Below are positions 1-8,479 of a stretch of 37,744 nt of DNA, piece after piece (the first letter of the stretch is position 1; every line of letters starts with the position of its first letter). The position numbers and the translations under genes are program-made. The notes beneath the pieces were generated by a model that did not search any database, had not been told where the DNA came from, and saw nothing but the letters and a program-made list of their open reading frames with translations. The stretch is from contig JBBDSJ010000067.1 of the NCBI GenBank assembly GCA_040905025.1, forward strand, positions 1 through 37,744, read 5' to 3'. Source of the stretch: JBBDSJ01 sp040905025 (GTDB lineage Bacteria; Pseudomonadota; Gammaproteobacteria; Methylohalomonadales; Methylohalomonadaceae).

Positions 1-377
1 TCATTATCTCTGACAAGATGTTGCAAAGCATTCTCATATGCCACAAACAAATCACCATGAGATTCCTGTTTATCCAGCAATCTTAAAGTCAATTCATTTA
101 TATAAAATCCGGTAAATGATTGGCTGCCAGTTAATTGGTAATTAATACCCGCAGATTCTACGCTGGTCAACGTGCCAAGCTCATTGTGCGCGACCCAGCT
201 CAACATCAGCTTATGATACGGTTGCAAAATAAGCGCCTGGGCTGATTTCCCCCGACGCGCACCGCGCGCAACCATTGCTGTACGACCGTGCTCAGCCGAA
301 AACACATCCAGTAACAGGCTGGTTTCCCGGTAGGAACGTTGATGCAAAACAAAGCAATGATGTGCGGTGACGCGCAA
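1..377 (-). CDS. recO: RecO, DNA repair/recombination mediator (N-terminal part)
   Basis: RecO loads RecA onto SSB-coated single-stranded DNA with RecR (RecFOR pathway). About 125 N-terminal codons are visible; the gene continues past the left edge. The translation from a TTG start (complement 375-377) begins MRVTAHHCFVL, then HQRSYRETSLLLDVFS and GRTAMVARGARRGKS, the usual opening of the RecO OB-fold domain. No ATG precedes this conserved N-terminus in frame, so TTG is the most economical start. It sits 11 nt after the era stop, and recO directly after era is the usual gammaproteobacterial order. The start is preceded by only a weak GGA a few bases upstream, so translation probably depends on coupling to era. 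The family call is secure; the exact start is inferred. Confidence 0.85.
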   Translation of the reverse strand, partial: MRVTAHHCFVLHQRSYRETSLLLDVFSAEHGRTAMVARGARRGKSAQALILQPYHKLMLSWVAHNELGTLTSVESAGINYQLTGSQSFTGFYINELTLRLLDKQESHGDLFVAYENALQHLVRDN

Positions 378-388
378 TTTTCCGGGAA

Positions 389-1309
389 TTAATGTTGATA
401 ACCAAACTGGCCCAGACTACGCTCATCATCTGTCCATTTATCGCGCACCTTGACCCATGTCTTGAGGTTCACCTTGTGCTCCAGGAATGCTTCCATCGAG
501 AGTCGGGCAGCTGTGCTGATTTTCTTCATGCGCTCTCCTGCCTGACCGATCACAATGGCTTTCTGACCCTCAGTTTCCACCCAGATTACGGCATGTATAT
601 CAGTGATAACAATTTCAGCCTTGTTGCGATCACCCATATGTTCAATAGTCACAGCGCTGCAGTAGGGTAATTCATCACCGAGGAAGCGCATTAACTGCTC
701 GCGCAAGAGTTCAGCCATAAAAAAACGTTCATTTCTGTCACTGATCTGATCGTCAGGGAAAATGGCCGGGGCAACCGGCATTTTATCAGCCAATAATTTT
801 TCAAGCTCAGCTGTTTGATAGCCTGTTTTTGCAGAAATCGGTATAATATCGACAAATTCGTAGTATGTTGAAAGTGTCTTTATGAATGGCAACAACTCAC
901 CCTTGTCAGCCAAACGATCTGTTTTATTCAATACTGCATACACTGGCTTGTTGACCGATTTTAACTGCTCCAGTACATAAACATCTTCTTCAAGCCAACG
1001 TCCGGCCTCCAGTATAAAAACCACACTATCAACAGCCAGAAGCCCCTGAGCTACCTCACGGTGCATAAATCGGTTCATCTGGTTCCCGTGCTGACGCCGT
1101 AATCCGGGCAAATCCATGAATATTAATTGATAGTCCTGGTTACTTTTTATCCCGAGAATATGCCAGCGCGTGGTATGCGGTTTACGTGAAGTAATACTGA
1201 GCTTCTGACCCAACAATTTGTTTAGTAACGTGGATTTGCCTACATTAGGGCGACCACACAAGGCCACATGTCCGCAACGAAAGGTATCGGGCTGAACCGG
1301 ATCTGTCAT
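389..1309 (-). CDS. era: GTPase Era, 30S ribosome assembly factor
   Basis: Era binds the 3' end of 16S rRNA and acts late in 30S maturation. The 306-residue protein has the G1 P-loop at residues 19-26 (GRPNVGKS), the Era-type switch I with SITSRKPHTTR, G3 DLPG at 65-68 and G4 NKTD at 127-130. A C-terminal KH RNA-binding domain covers roughly 205-290 and includes GQAGERMKKIS. The length fits the family (about 300). The ATG is four bases after the rnc stop, and recO follows, so era lies in the middle of the lepA-lepB-DUF4845-rnc-era-recO transcription unit. Nothing is missing from the GTPase or KH motifs. Confidence 0.97.
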   Translation of the reverse strand: MTDPVQPDTFRCGHVALCGRPNVGKSTLLNKLLGQKLSITSRKPHTTRWHILGIKSNQDYQLIFMDLPGLRRQHGNQMNRFMHREVAQGLLAVDSVVFILEAGRWLEEDVYVLEQLKSVNKPVYAVLNKTDRLADKGELLPFIKTLSTYYEFVDIIPISAKTGYQTAELEKLLADKMPVAPAIFPDDQISDRNERFFMAELLREQLMRFLGDELPYCSAVTIEHMGDRNKAEIVITDIHAVIWVETEGQKAIVIGQAGERMKKISTAARLSMEAFLEHKVNLKTWVKVRDKWTDDERSLGQFGYQH

Positions 1310-1313
1310 GATT

Positions 1314-1985
1314 TTATAAATCCAGTTTTTTTAATGCTGATAGCGTTTCTTCTGCGGCAGCCTGCTCAGCTATCTGTTTGCTCCGCCCTGTTGCTTCAAC
1401 TGATGATTCCATGCAGGCAACGGAACAACGCACCGTAAATTCACGTTGATGTGCTTCACCTGCTTCAGAAATAACCTTGTAGGTTGGCAAAGGTTGATGG
1501 CGCGCCTGCAAAAACTCCTGCAAGGATGTTTTAGGATCTTTGCCAAGTTTTGCCGGCGTTACCTTAGCCAGCAATACCTTGTAAACATCCAGAATTCGTT
1601 GCTGACAAGTTTCAATACCTGCATCAAGATATATTGCGCCTATTACAGCTTCCATTGCATTTGCCAGAATGGAATCCCTGCGCCAACCACCACTTTTCAA
1701 TTCACCCGTGCCGAGCATAATGAGTTCACCTAAATTTGCTTCCCTTGCCAATTCTGCCAATGTCTCGCGCTTTACCAAACTGGCACGCAAGCGGGTGAGA
1801 CTGCCTTCAGCTGCATTTGGAAATTGTCTGAATAAAGTCTCTGCAATAACAAAACCCAGTATTGCATCACCCAGGTATTCCAGCCGCTCGTTGTTATCAA
1901 CACCGACACTGCGATGTGTCAGCGCAGTTTGCAGCAATGTTACATTACTAAATGTGTGCCCAAGACAGGTTGCAACCGGATTCAA
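1314..1985 (-). CDS. rnc: Ribonuclease III
   Basis: RNase III is an endonuclease for double-stranded RNA that processes rRNA and many mRNAs. The 223-residue protein has the catalytic signature ERLEYLGDA at 33-41, a second acidic helix with MEAVIGAIYLD near 111-121, and a C-terminal dsRNA-binding domain (about 150-223) starting at DPKTSLQEFLQ. By alignment from memory with the E. coli enzyme, E33, D40 and E112 match catalytic positions. The position of E. coli D114 is Asn109 here, a substitution I believe occurs in other family members. The start codon is TTG (complement 1983-1985) and overlaps the TGA of the upstream DUF4845 gene as TTGA, so translation is probably coupled. No better start precedes the conserved N-terminus. 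Confidence 0.95.
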   Translation of the reverse strand: MNPVATCLGHTFSNVTLLQTALTHRSVGVDNNERLEYLGDAILGFVIAETLFRQFPNAAEGSLTRLRASLVKRETLAELAREANLGELIMLGTGELKSGGWRRDSILANAMEAVIGAIYLDAGIETCQQRILDVYKVLLAKVTPAKLGKDPKTSLQEFLQARHQPLPTYKVISEAGEAHQREFTVRCSVACMESSVEATGRSKQIAEQAAAEETLSALKKLDL

Positions 1986-2380
1986 TTGGCAGGCGTACCC
2001 AATTCCAGTGTTTTTTCGTATACCAGCACCATGTCCAGATTTCCAAACAGATTGTTACGAGCTTCATAATTCATGGTCATGGTGCGTGGCTTCTGCCCGA
2101 TTTTATTAGCTGTCAGATAATCTTTTATATCTTTTTCGCTGAACCTGCTTAGACCGTTAATATTCGCATTACGGATGAAATTTCTGCGTAATTGGATCAC
2201 TGGCAATTTATCCGCTTTCGGGTCCTTTGCCACTGACTCCAGTGATTTGGTCACTGCAAAACTCTCGTTATAAAGCGGGAAGAGTTTCATTGCCACCAAT
2301 GCAAAGAAGCACACCAGTGCAATCACTAGCATGAAACCTGTCAGACTCAGACCTTTTTGGCGTTGGAAATTCGTCATCAT
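1982..2380 (-). CDS. DUF4845 single-pass membrane protein
   Basis: This 132-residue protein has a short basic N-terminus and one hydrophobic segment (about residues 11-31, LSLTGFMLVIALVCFFALVA), followed by a mostly polar domain of about 100 residues. The N-terminus (QKGLSLTGFMLV) resembles the hydrophobic start of type IV pilin-like proteins but lacks a clear prepilin cleavage pattern. The position between lepB and rnc is where DUF4845 proteins are found in Gammaproteobacteria. No function is established. The gene starts with two consecutive ATG codons behind a strong ribosome-binding site (AGGGGGT). Its stop overlaps the TTG start of rnc by four bases. The neighbourhood suggests a role in membrane protein export or quality control, but that is inference only. 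Confidence 0.88.
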   Translation of the reverse strand: MMTNFQRQKGLSLTGFMLVIALVCFFALVAMKLFPLYNESFAVTKSLESVAKDPKADKLPVIQLRRNFIRNANINGLSRFSEKDIKDYLTANKIGQKPRTMTMNYEARNNLFGNLDMVLVYEKTLELGTPAN

Positions 2381-2470
2381 TACCCCCTGCGGGTGGTTAG
2401 CTGAAGCTTGGTTATCAAGTTAAAACCCAGTATAGACTGACAAAATATATTAATTCAGATTACCGCTGTT

Positions 2471-3262
2471 TCACTGCAACAGGCCAAGCCGCGACCAGTG
2501 AATGCCCGCATCCCAGTTCATCCAGACCATAAAGGCACGGCCAATCAGGTTCTCATCCGGAACAAAGCCCCAGAAACGGCTGTCGCTGCTGTGATCGCGA
2601 TTATCACCCATAACAAAATAATGCCCGGCCGGAACGACTCTGTCTATCCTCATACCGGGTCGGGCCGGATCATGCAAAATATCATGCTCAACACTGAGTA
2701 AATTTTCCGACAATAGCTTGATGCCATTCATCCCCCGTCCGGCACCATTCGATTCATACTGTCCGGTTTCTTCAACCGACACTATTTTATCATTAATAAA
2801 CAATTGCTTACCAAGATAAGTCACACGATCGCCCGGCAACCCGACAATACGCTTGATATAAGGGGTGGACGTGTCCTTGGGGTAACGAAACACCACAATA
2901 TCACCGTAGTCAGGCTCCTGCAGGCTCATTACCTTGGTATTCAGCACTGGCAAGCGGATGCCGTAATGATATTTATTGACCAGGATGAAATCACCGATTT
3001 CCAGCGTGGGCATCATTGATGCCGAGGGGATCCGAAAAGGCTCAACCAGGAATGAGCGTAACAGCAGTACTATCAGGAAAACCGGGAAAAAAGACCGGGC
3101 ATACTCAACCAGTAACGGTTGCTGTTCTTCAGAATCTTCATCCGCCGCATCCAGCTCCAGAGCGGCGCGACGACCCGGTGCAAACAACCATGCATCCACG
3201 GCCCAGATCAGGCCACTGGCCACGGTCAGCAACACCAGCAATGCCGAGAAGTCGAAATTCAT
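2471..3262 (-). CDS. lepB: Signal peptidase I
   Basis: LepB cleaves signal peptides from exported proteins at the periplasmic face of the inner membrane. The 263-residue protein has two N-terminal membrane segments (about 5-25 and 58-75). The catalytic Ser82 is in PSASMMPTL and the general-base Lys137 is in YIKRIVGLPGD. The conserved box VMGDNRDHSSDSR lies near the C-terminus. The start overlaps the lepA stop by four bases (ATGA), so lepA and lepB are translationally coupled. A 90-nt spacer separates it from DUF4845. All catalytic residues and boxes expected of the Ser/Lys S26 family are present. Confidence 0.97.
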   Translation of the reverse strand: MNFDFSALLVLLTVASGLIWAVDAWLFAPGRRAALELDAADEDSEEQQPLLVEYARSFFPVFLIVLLLRSFLVEPFRIPSASMMPTLEIGDFILVNKYHYGIRLPVLNTKVMSLQEPDYGDIVVFRYPKDTSTPYIKRIVGLPGDRVTYLGKQLFINDKIVSVEETGQYESNGAGRGMNGIKLLSENLLSVEHDILHDPARPGMRIDRVVPAGHYFVMGDNRDHSSDSRFWGFVPDENLIGRAFMVWMNWDAGIHWSRLGLLQ

Positions 3263-5055
3263 TTGTCTTTCCCTACGTCCAGTATCGCCATGAAAGCCGC
3301 CTGGGGTATTTCCACTGAGCCAAACTGCTTCATGCGTTTTTTGCCGGCTTTCTGTTTTTCCAGCAGCTTGCGCTTGCGGGTAATATCACCACCATAACAT
3401 TTAGCCGTTACATTCTTGCGCAAGGCCTTGACGGTTTCACGCGCAATGATATGCGACCCGATGGCAGCCTGAATAGCCACATCAAACATCTGTCGTGGAA
3501 TAACCTCACGCATACGTTCTGTCAGACCACGGCCATGTGACTGGGCTTTATCCTTGTGTACAATCATGGATAGCGCATCAATACGTTCATTATTAATCAA
3601 TACATCCAGCTTGATAAGATTGGCTGGCTGATTGCGCACAAACGTATAATCAAATGAGGCATAACCGCGGCTGACTGATTTCAGGCGATCAAAAAAGTCC
3701 ACTACCACTTCCGACATCGGCAATTCAAATGTCAGTGCAACCTGCCCCCCCAGATACTGCATATTTTTTTGTGTACCGCGTTTTTCTATACACAAGGTAA
3801 TGACATTCCCAAGATAGTCCTGCGGCACCAGAATGTCGGCACGAATTATCGGCTCGTAAATCGATTCGATCTGTTCCAGCGGCGGCAGCTTGCTTGGATT
3901 ATCAACCTGCAAGACCTCTCCCTTGAGAGTACGAACTTCATAAATCACTGTCGGGGCGGTGGTAATCAGCGCCAGATTATATTCACGTTCCAGCCGTTCC
4001 TGCACGATTTCCATATGCAGCATACCAAGAAAACCACAGCGAAAACCGAAACCCAGTGCCTGTGAGGTTTCCGGTTCATAATGCAATGCTGAATCATTCA
4101 GCCGCAGTTTCGAGAGCGCCTCACGCAAATCTTCATAGTCAGATGAATCAATCGGGAACAGCCCAGCGAACACTCGCGGCTTGATCTGTTTAAAGCCAGG
4201 TACGCGCTCAGTCGCCGGCCGTTCGGCCAGTGTCAGGGTATCGCCTACCGGTGCACCATCGATCTCCTTGATACCGGCCATAACATAACCCACCTGGCCG
4301 GTCTTTAAACGTTCCACGCGGGTTCGTTTCGGTGTAAAAATGCCTACGTCATCTATCATGTGATCATTGCCGGTAGACATTACCCGCATCTTGCGACCAG
4401 GCACCAATTCACCGTCAACAATCTTGACCAGCGAAACCACGCCCAGATAATTATCAAACCAGGAATCGATAATCAGTGCTTTCAGAGGTGCGGCCGGATC
4501 GCCTTTGGGCGGCGGCACCACCTTGATCAGTTGTTCCAGCACATCACGGACACCCTGGCCGGTTTTGGCGCTGACTGCCAGAGCCTCGCTGGCGTCCAGC
4601 CCGATAATATTGCCAATTTCCTTTTTGACGCGTTCCGGATCCGCAGCCGGCAGATCAATCTTGTTCAGCACCGGCAATACCTCAAGATTCAGGTCAATTG
4701 CCGTCAGACAATTTGCGACAGTCTGGGCTTCAACACCCTGTGCCGCATCAATTACCAATAGCGCACCCTCACAGGCATAAAGTGACCTTGAAACCTCATA
4801 GTTGAAATCAACATGGCCTGGCGTATCGATGATATTAAGCTGATATTCCTGGCCATCATCTGCCTTGTATTTCAGCGTAACACTCTGCGCCTTGATCGTA
4901 ATACCCCGCTCGCGCTCGATATCCATGCTATCAAGAACTTGCGCCGACATTTCACGTTCGGTCAGGGCGCCGCATATCTGCAGAAACCGATCCGCGATGG
5001 TTGATTTGCCGTGATCGATGTGGGCAATAATGGAAAAATTCCGGATGTGTTGCAT
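3259..5055 (-). CDS. lepA: Elongation factor 4 (LepA), ribosome-associated GTPase
   Basis: LepA/EF4 is a translational GTPase implicated in ribosome back-translocation and in 30S assembly. The 598 residues match the family length. Visible parts are the P-loop AHIDHGKST at 11-19, the DTPGHVDF switch II, NKIDLP as G4, EF-G-like domains II, III and V, and the diagnostic C-terminal domain (VTAKCYGGDITRKRKLLEKQ, near residue 550). The ATG has an AGGA Shine-Dalgarno five bases upstream. It is the first gene of the lepA-lepB-DUF4845-rnc-era-recO run and follows the mucD terminator, so a promoter should lie in 5056-5148. The only candidate I see there is a -10-like TAATAT with a poorly spaced TTGCCA upstream. 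Confidence 0.98.
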   Translation of the reverse strand: MQHIRNFSIIAHIDHGKSTIADRFLQICGALTEREMSAQVLDSMDIERERGITIKAQSVTLKYKADDGQEYQLNIIDTPGHVDFNYEVSRSLYACEGALLVIDAAQGVEAQTVANCLTAIDLNLEVLPVLNKIDLPAADPERVKKEIGNIIGLDASEALAVSAKTGQGVRDVLEQLIKVVPPPKGDPAAPLKALIIDSWFDNYLGVVSLVKIVDGELVPGRKMRVMSTGNDHMIDDVGIFTPKRTRVERLKTGQVGYVMAGIKEIDGAPVGDTLTLAERPATERVPGFKQIKPRVFAGLFPIDSSDYEDLREALSKLRLNDSALHYEPETSQALGFGFRCGFLGMLHMEIVQERLEREYNLALITTAPTVIYEVRTLKGEVLQVDNPSKLPPLEQIESIYEPIIRADILVPQDYLGNVITLCIEKRGTQKNMQYLGGQVALTFELPMSEVVVDFFDRLKSVSRGYASFDYTFVRNQPANLIKLDVLINNERIDALSMIVHKDKAQSHGRGLTERMREVIPRQMFDVAIQAAIGSHIIARETVKALRKNVTAKCYGGDITRKRKLLEKQKAGKKRMKQFGSVEIPQAAFMAILDVGKDK

Positions 5056-5148
5056 CAGATTCCTGGGTTCACTATCGGCATGGACATTCGAACTGGACGG
5101 CCCGCAAGCCGGGCAATATTACCTGACAAAATCAACTGGCAAATTGGC

Positions 5149-5195
5149 CCGGGGCAAAATAACAAAACCGCCCATGAGATTTTCATGGACGGTTT
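5149..5195 (-). terminator. Rho-independent terminator after mucD
   Basis: On the minus strand, 5195-5165 forms a 13-bp stem (AAACCGTCCATGA with TCATGGGCGGTTT, one G-T wobble) around a five-base loop. It is followed by the T-rich run TTTTGTTATTTT. It lies about 75 bp after the mucD stop and 110 bp before lepA. It would end the rpoE-rseA-rseB-mucD transcript and separate it from the lepA operon. Confidence 0.8.
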
Positions 5196-5270
5196 CGACA
5201 AAGCGCGGATTCTAGCGGATTTAGTCCGGCCTATAAAGCAGCGCCATGCATCACAGTGTCATTCAAGCGA

Positions 5271-6698
5271 CTATTCCTCAATCCGTAATGCCAGAAATAA
5301 CGGTCCACCCTGGCGTTGAATCAGCACAGGCACCGAACGATTCGCCGGCAAATCCGCCACCAGTTGGTCGAATACCTTTGTATCCGCGACTTTTTCGTTA
5401 TTTAACAGCAATATCACATCGCCCTGGCGGATACCGGCAGCCCGGGCAGGACCGATATCCACTTTTTCGACCAGTACGCCGTGCCCGGGCAATTCAAGCT
5501 TTTCCCGCTGGGTCGCGGTTAAGGCCTTGACGGTCAGGCCAAGTCGGTTATCAATTTTTGCCGAATCACGGCCACTGCGACTGGCAATAACCTGATCATC
5601 GTCAGGCAATTCAGAGATTTCCAGCGACAATCGCTCTGATTGGCCATCACGGATAATATCCACATCGACTCTTTTACCAACCTCTGTACTACCCACCAGC
5701 GGTGGCAAATCGGCGGAAAATACAACCTCCTGACCATCGAATTTGACAATGATATCACCAACCTGAAAACCGGCTTCTGCAGCCGGCCCATTGTCTAATA
5801 CCTGTGATATCAGCGCGCCTTGCGGCCGGCTCATTCCAAACGATTCTGCCAGTTCCCGGGTGACATCCTGAATCAGCACGCCCAGCCAACCACGCGACAC
5901 CTTGCCGTGATCGCGCAATTGCCGGTACACACTCTCGACGACATTGGTGGGTACCGCAAAGGAAACCCCCATAAAACCGCCGGTACGGCTGTAAATCTGG
6001 GAATTAACACCAACAACTTCGCCGTCCATATTAAATAACGGACCGCCCGAATTACCCGGATTGATCGCGACATCAGTCTGGATAAACGGCACATAGTTTT
6101 CATTCGGGAGACTGCGGCCCTTGGCACTGACAATACCGGCGGTAACCGAGTGGTCAAAGCCAAAAGGTGAACCAATGGCCAGCACCCATTCACCCACCTT
6201 GAGTTTCGACGAATCACCAAGCTTAAGTGTTGGCAGATCCTCGCCCTCAATTTTCAATACTGCCAGGTCACTGCGTTCATCCGTGCCGATAACTTCTGCT
6301 ACGAATTCACGCCGATCAACAAGTCGTACAATAATTTCATCGGCATCCATGATGACGTGATTATTGGTAACCACATAACCATCGCTGGAGATAATAAAGC
6401 CGGAGCCCAAAGATGAGCGATCTTCAAATGATGGTCCCTGCTCCGGCATTTGTTCAAGGAATTTACGAAAGAATTCATAAAATGGACTGTCTTCGGGTAT
6501 GTCCGGTAAATTCATGCCCGGCGGCATCATCCCTTCAGCATCTGATTTTTTCATTGTCGTACTGATATTCACTACCGCCGGTGAATATGCTTCAGCAAGC
6601 CCGGTAAAATCCGGCAGATCACGTGCCTGGACAGACAAGCTGACTGTTGTAAAAAACAGAAAAAGCAGAGCGTTTGCTGGACGTAGAAAATGTGACAT
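5271..6698 (-). CDS. mucD: Periplasmic serine protease of the Do family (MucD/DegQ-like)
   Basis: This is an exported chaperone-protease that degrades misfolded envelope proteins. Numbered from the chosen ATG (complement 6696-6698, 475 residues), there is a signal peptide to about residue 25. The catalytic triad is His114 (VTNNHVI), Asp144 (RSDLAVL) and Ser217 (GNSGGPLF), followed by two PDZ domains (about 255-355 and 370-470). An in-frame TTG just upstream would add one residue, but the ATG has an AGGGTGA ribosome-binding site at good spacing. It is the last gene of the rpoE-rseA-rseB-mucD operon, the position mucD holds in pseudomonads, here without a mucC gene. It ends at a strong terminator. 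Sigma-E control is inferred from the operon. Confidence 0.95.
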   Translation of the reverse strand: MSHFLRPANALLFLFFTTVSLSVQARDLPDFTGLAEAYSPAVVNISTTMKKSDAEGMMPPGMNLPDIPEDSPFYEFFRKFLEQMPEQGPSFEDRSSLGSGFIISSDGYVVTNNHVIMDADEIIVRLVDRREFVAEVIGTDERSDLAVLKIEGEDLPTLKLGDSSKLKVGEWVLAIGSPFGFDHSVTAGIVSAKGRSLPNENYVPFIQTDVAINPGNSGGPLFNMDGEVVGVNSQIYSRTGGFMGVSFAVPTNVVESVYRQLRDHGKVSRGWLGVLIQDVTRELAESFGMSRPQGALISQVLDNGPAAEAGFQVGDIIVKFDGQEVVFSADLPPLVGSTEVGKRVDVDIIRDGQSERLSLEISELPDDDQVIASRSGRDSAKIDNRLGLTVKALTATQREKLELPGHGVLVEKVDIGPARAAGIRQGDVILLLNNEKVADTKVFDQLVADLPANRSVPVLIQRQGGPLFLALRIEE

Positions 6699-6789
6699 CA
6701 AATCACCCTAAAAGTGGATATTTGGATTTTTAAGGCCGTAAAATTAACAGGCGGCGCATTTGCAGACATCATCTGAGCAGGGGAAACTG

Positions 6790-7869
6790 CTAGGGTTGGC
6801 GTACAACCGAGCTTGCCATCAAGCGCACCGTCATCTGCGGCACTTCACCAACAACCATCACCTGATGACCTTCGGCCTGCCGCGCAAATGCGTTTACCGC
6901 ACCAACGTTCGATGGACCAATCATAATATTGTCTTCATCAGCCAGTTTCTCTACAAACACAGAAACCATTGACAGACCATCGGTAAACACCAGATGTTGC
7001 AGGGAGCGTGGACTATCTCCCAATTGTTCATAGGTATGTTCACTCAGCCTGAAGCCCTGCGGCATCCAGTCTACCTGCCAAAGCTCACCATTAGCGAAGT
7101 CATCAGGTTTGTCTGCCTGCCCGGCAGTAGTTGATGTCATTATTGCGGCACCTGTGCCTTGCTCCTGCCAGGTAATATCAATGCCCTGCAATGTCGGCGC
7201 CAAACGTCCGTCGGCAATATCATCCAGGATTTCCAGCTCGGTAAACATCACCAGTTCCTGCAATCTGCCATTCTCATCCTTGAGTTCGGATTTCAGCAGG
7301 AGCTTGCTTTTTGCATCTATCCAGAGTTGATAACCATAGCGATACTGATCACGGGGCAACACATTCACAATCCAGGCATCACGGCCGGCGACCCGATCCT
7401 GACCGGCAATACGAAAATCGTAGCTTTCGGCGAGCTTGTCTATAGGTTGGGAAATTTGTGTGGAGACCAGACGGCGATGCGGACGGCTTTTATCAATGCG
7501 GATATGTTGCTTGTCAGGAAATATGCAGGTGACGAATTCATTGTTGCGAACCACTTCACGGGTAATACCGGTAAGAGATACCAGTCGCTCCTGCTCGCCG
7601 TCATTGTCGGACTTGTGAATAATTTCCATGGCGTCAGTCTGGTCGCCACGCTGATAAATAAAGGTTCCGACGTAATTCAGGTTGCGTGAGGCAGTTGTCA
7701 TGGCATCCAGCAATTCACGCGCATTCACTTCTGATTCTGCCGGTTGTCCGGCCAGAGCCGGAGCAACAGATACAGTTGCCAACAATGACAAGATAACAGC
7801 CAGTAATCCAAGATAAGCCCTGGACACGGGAATAACCGGCAAATTTGGCAAACTATTATTCAGGATCAT
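6790..7869 (-). CDS. rseB: RseB/MucB, periplasmic regulator of sigma-E
   Basis: RseB binds the periplasmic part of the anti-sigma factor RseA and shields it from proteolysis, releasing it when stress lipids or porin peptides appear. The protein has a signal peptide ending near VAPALAGQ. The large lipid-binding domain starts at NARELLDAMTTASRNLNYVGTFIYQRG, and a small C-terminal domain includes QGFRLSEHTYEQ. The start is uncertain. An ATG at complement 7867-7869 (359 residues, 14-nt overlap with rseA) gives a reasonable export signal. An upstream ATG at 7914 would give an over-long leader, and a GTG at 7825-7827 would give the most compact signal peptide. None has a strong ribosome-binding site, so coupling to rseA is likely. 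Confidence 0.9.
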   Translation of the reverse strand: MILNNSLPNLPVIPVSRAYLGLLAVILSLLATVSVAPALAGQPAESEVNARELLDAMTTASRNLNYVGTFIYQRGDQTDAMEIIHKSDNDGEQERLVSLTGITREVVRNNEFVTCIFPDKQHIRIDKSRPHRRLVSTQISQPIDKLAESYDFRIAGQDRVAGRDAWIVNVLPRDQYRYGYQLWIDAKSKLLLKSELKDENGRLQELVMFTELEILDDIADGRLAPTLQGIDITWQEQGTGAAIMTSTTAGQADKPDDFANGELWQVDWMPQGFRLSEHTYEQLGDSPRSLQHLVFTDGLSMVSVFVEKLADEDNIMIGPSNVGAVNAFARQAEGHQVMVVGEVPQMTVRLMASSVVRQP

Positions 7870-8473
7870 GCGCAATAATGCGGACGTAAGGCGTAACACC
7901 CTGAATACTGCCATTGCTGGCGCGATACTCGTTGTGATTAACCAGATAACTGTTCAAACGCTGCTGCTGAAGTGAAGTCGATTGTGGCGTATAGCGTGGT
8001 GCAATCACGGCCTGGCCACCTGATACGGTACGCACCGATGCAGTATTGGCAGGTGCGGTACCGGCAACTTGTGTTGCGGGTTGTTGCACGGGCGCAGTTG
8101 CTGCCACGCTCGGCTCAGCCGTCAAATCCTGACTAATATCAATGCCCTGCAGACTCACCAGTGCAACAATCGCTACCGACGCCGCAATCGCCATACCGGC
8201 AGCCGGTTTCAGGAACTGCTGCATGCGCCGGCCTGAACGTTGTGGCGCCAATATTGCAGGTTCATGCTGTATCAAGCTTGCGACCCGGGCACTGAAACCC
8301 GGATCAATCTGCGCAGGCAACTGCTCCCGCAGGCTGTCACCAATAAGATGATAGCGTTGCCAGGCAGCACGCAGAGCCGGATCAGCTTCGACTGATTTTA
8401 ATGTGGCATCGACAGAAACTGACGTATCGCCGTCCATTAGACCGGACAACTGCTCGTATTTATTTGAACTCAT
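7856..8473 (-). CDS. rseA: Anti-sigma-E factor RseA (MucA-like)
   Basis: RseA is a single-pass inner-membrane protein that holds sigma-E inactive and is destroyed by regulated proteolysis under envelope stress. The 205-residue protein has the conserved cytoplasmic N-terminal domain (EQLSGLMDGD, then WQRYHLIGDSLRE, residues 7-50). One membrane segment at about 90-108 (AAGMAIAASVAIVALVSL) precedes a periplasmic part rich in Ala, Thr and Gln. It starts six bases after the rpoE stop and overlaps rseB, giving the standard order. The periplasmic end contains no transmembrane or enzymatic features, consistent with an RseB and DegS/RseP target. Confidence 0.93.
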   Translation of the reverse strand: MSSNKYEQLSGLMDGDTSVSVDATLKSVEADPALRAAWQRYHLIGDSLREQLPAQIDPGFSARVASLIQHEPAILAPQRSGRRMQQFLKPAAGMAIAASVAIVALVSLQGIDISQDLTAEPSVAATAPVQQPATQVAGTAPANTASVRTVSGGQAVIAPRYTPQSTSLQQQRLNSYLVNHNEYRASNGSIQGVTPYVRIIAHDPE

Positions 8474-8479
8474 TGCACC

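Noticed and set aside
1446..2152. Several plus-strand frames opposite rnc and DUF4845
   Set aside because: They are antisense to genes with clear family motifs and coupled start/stop overlaps, and show no coding features of their own.
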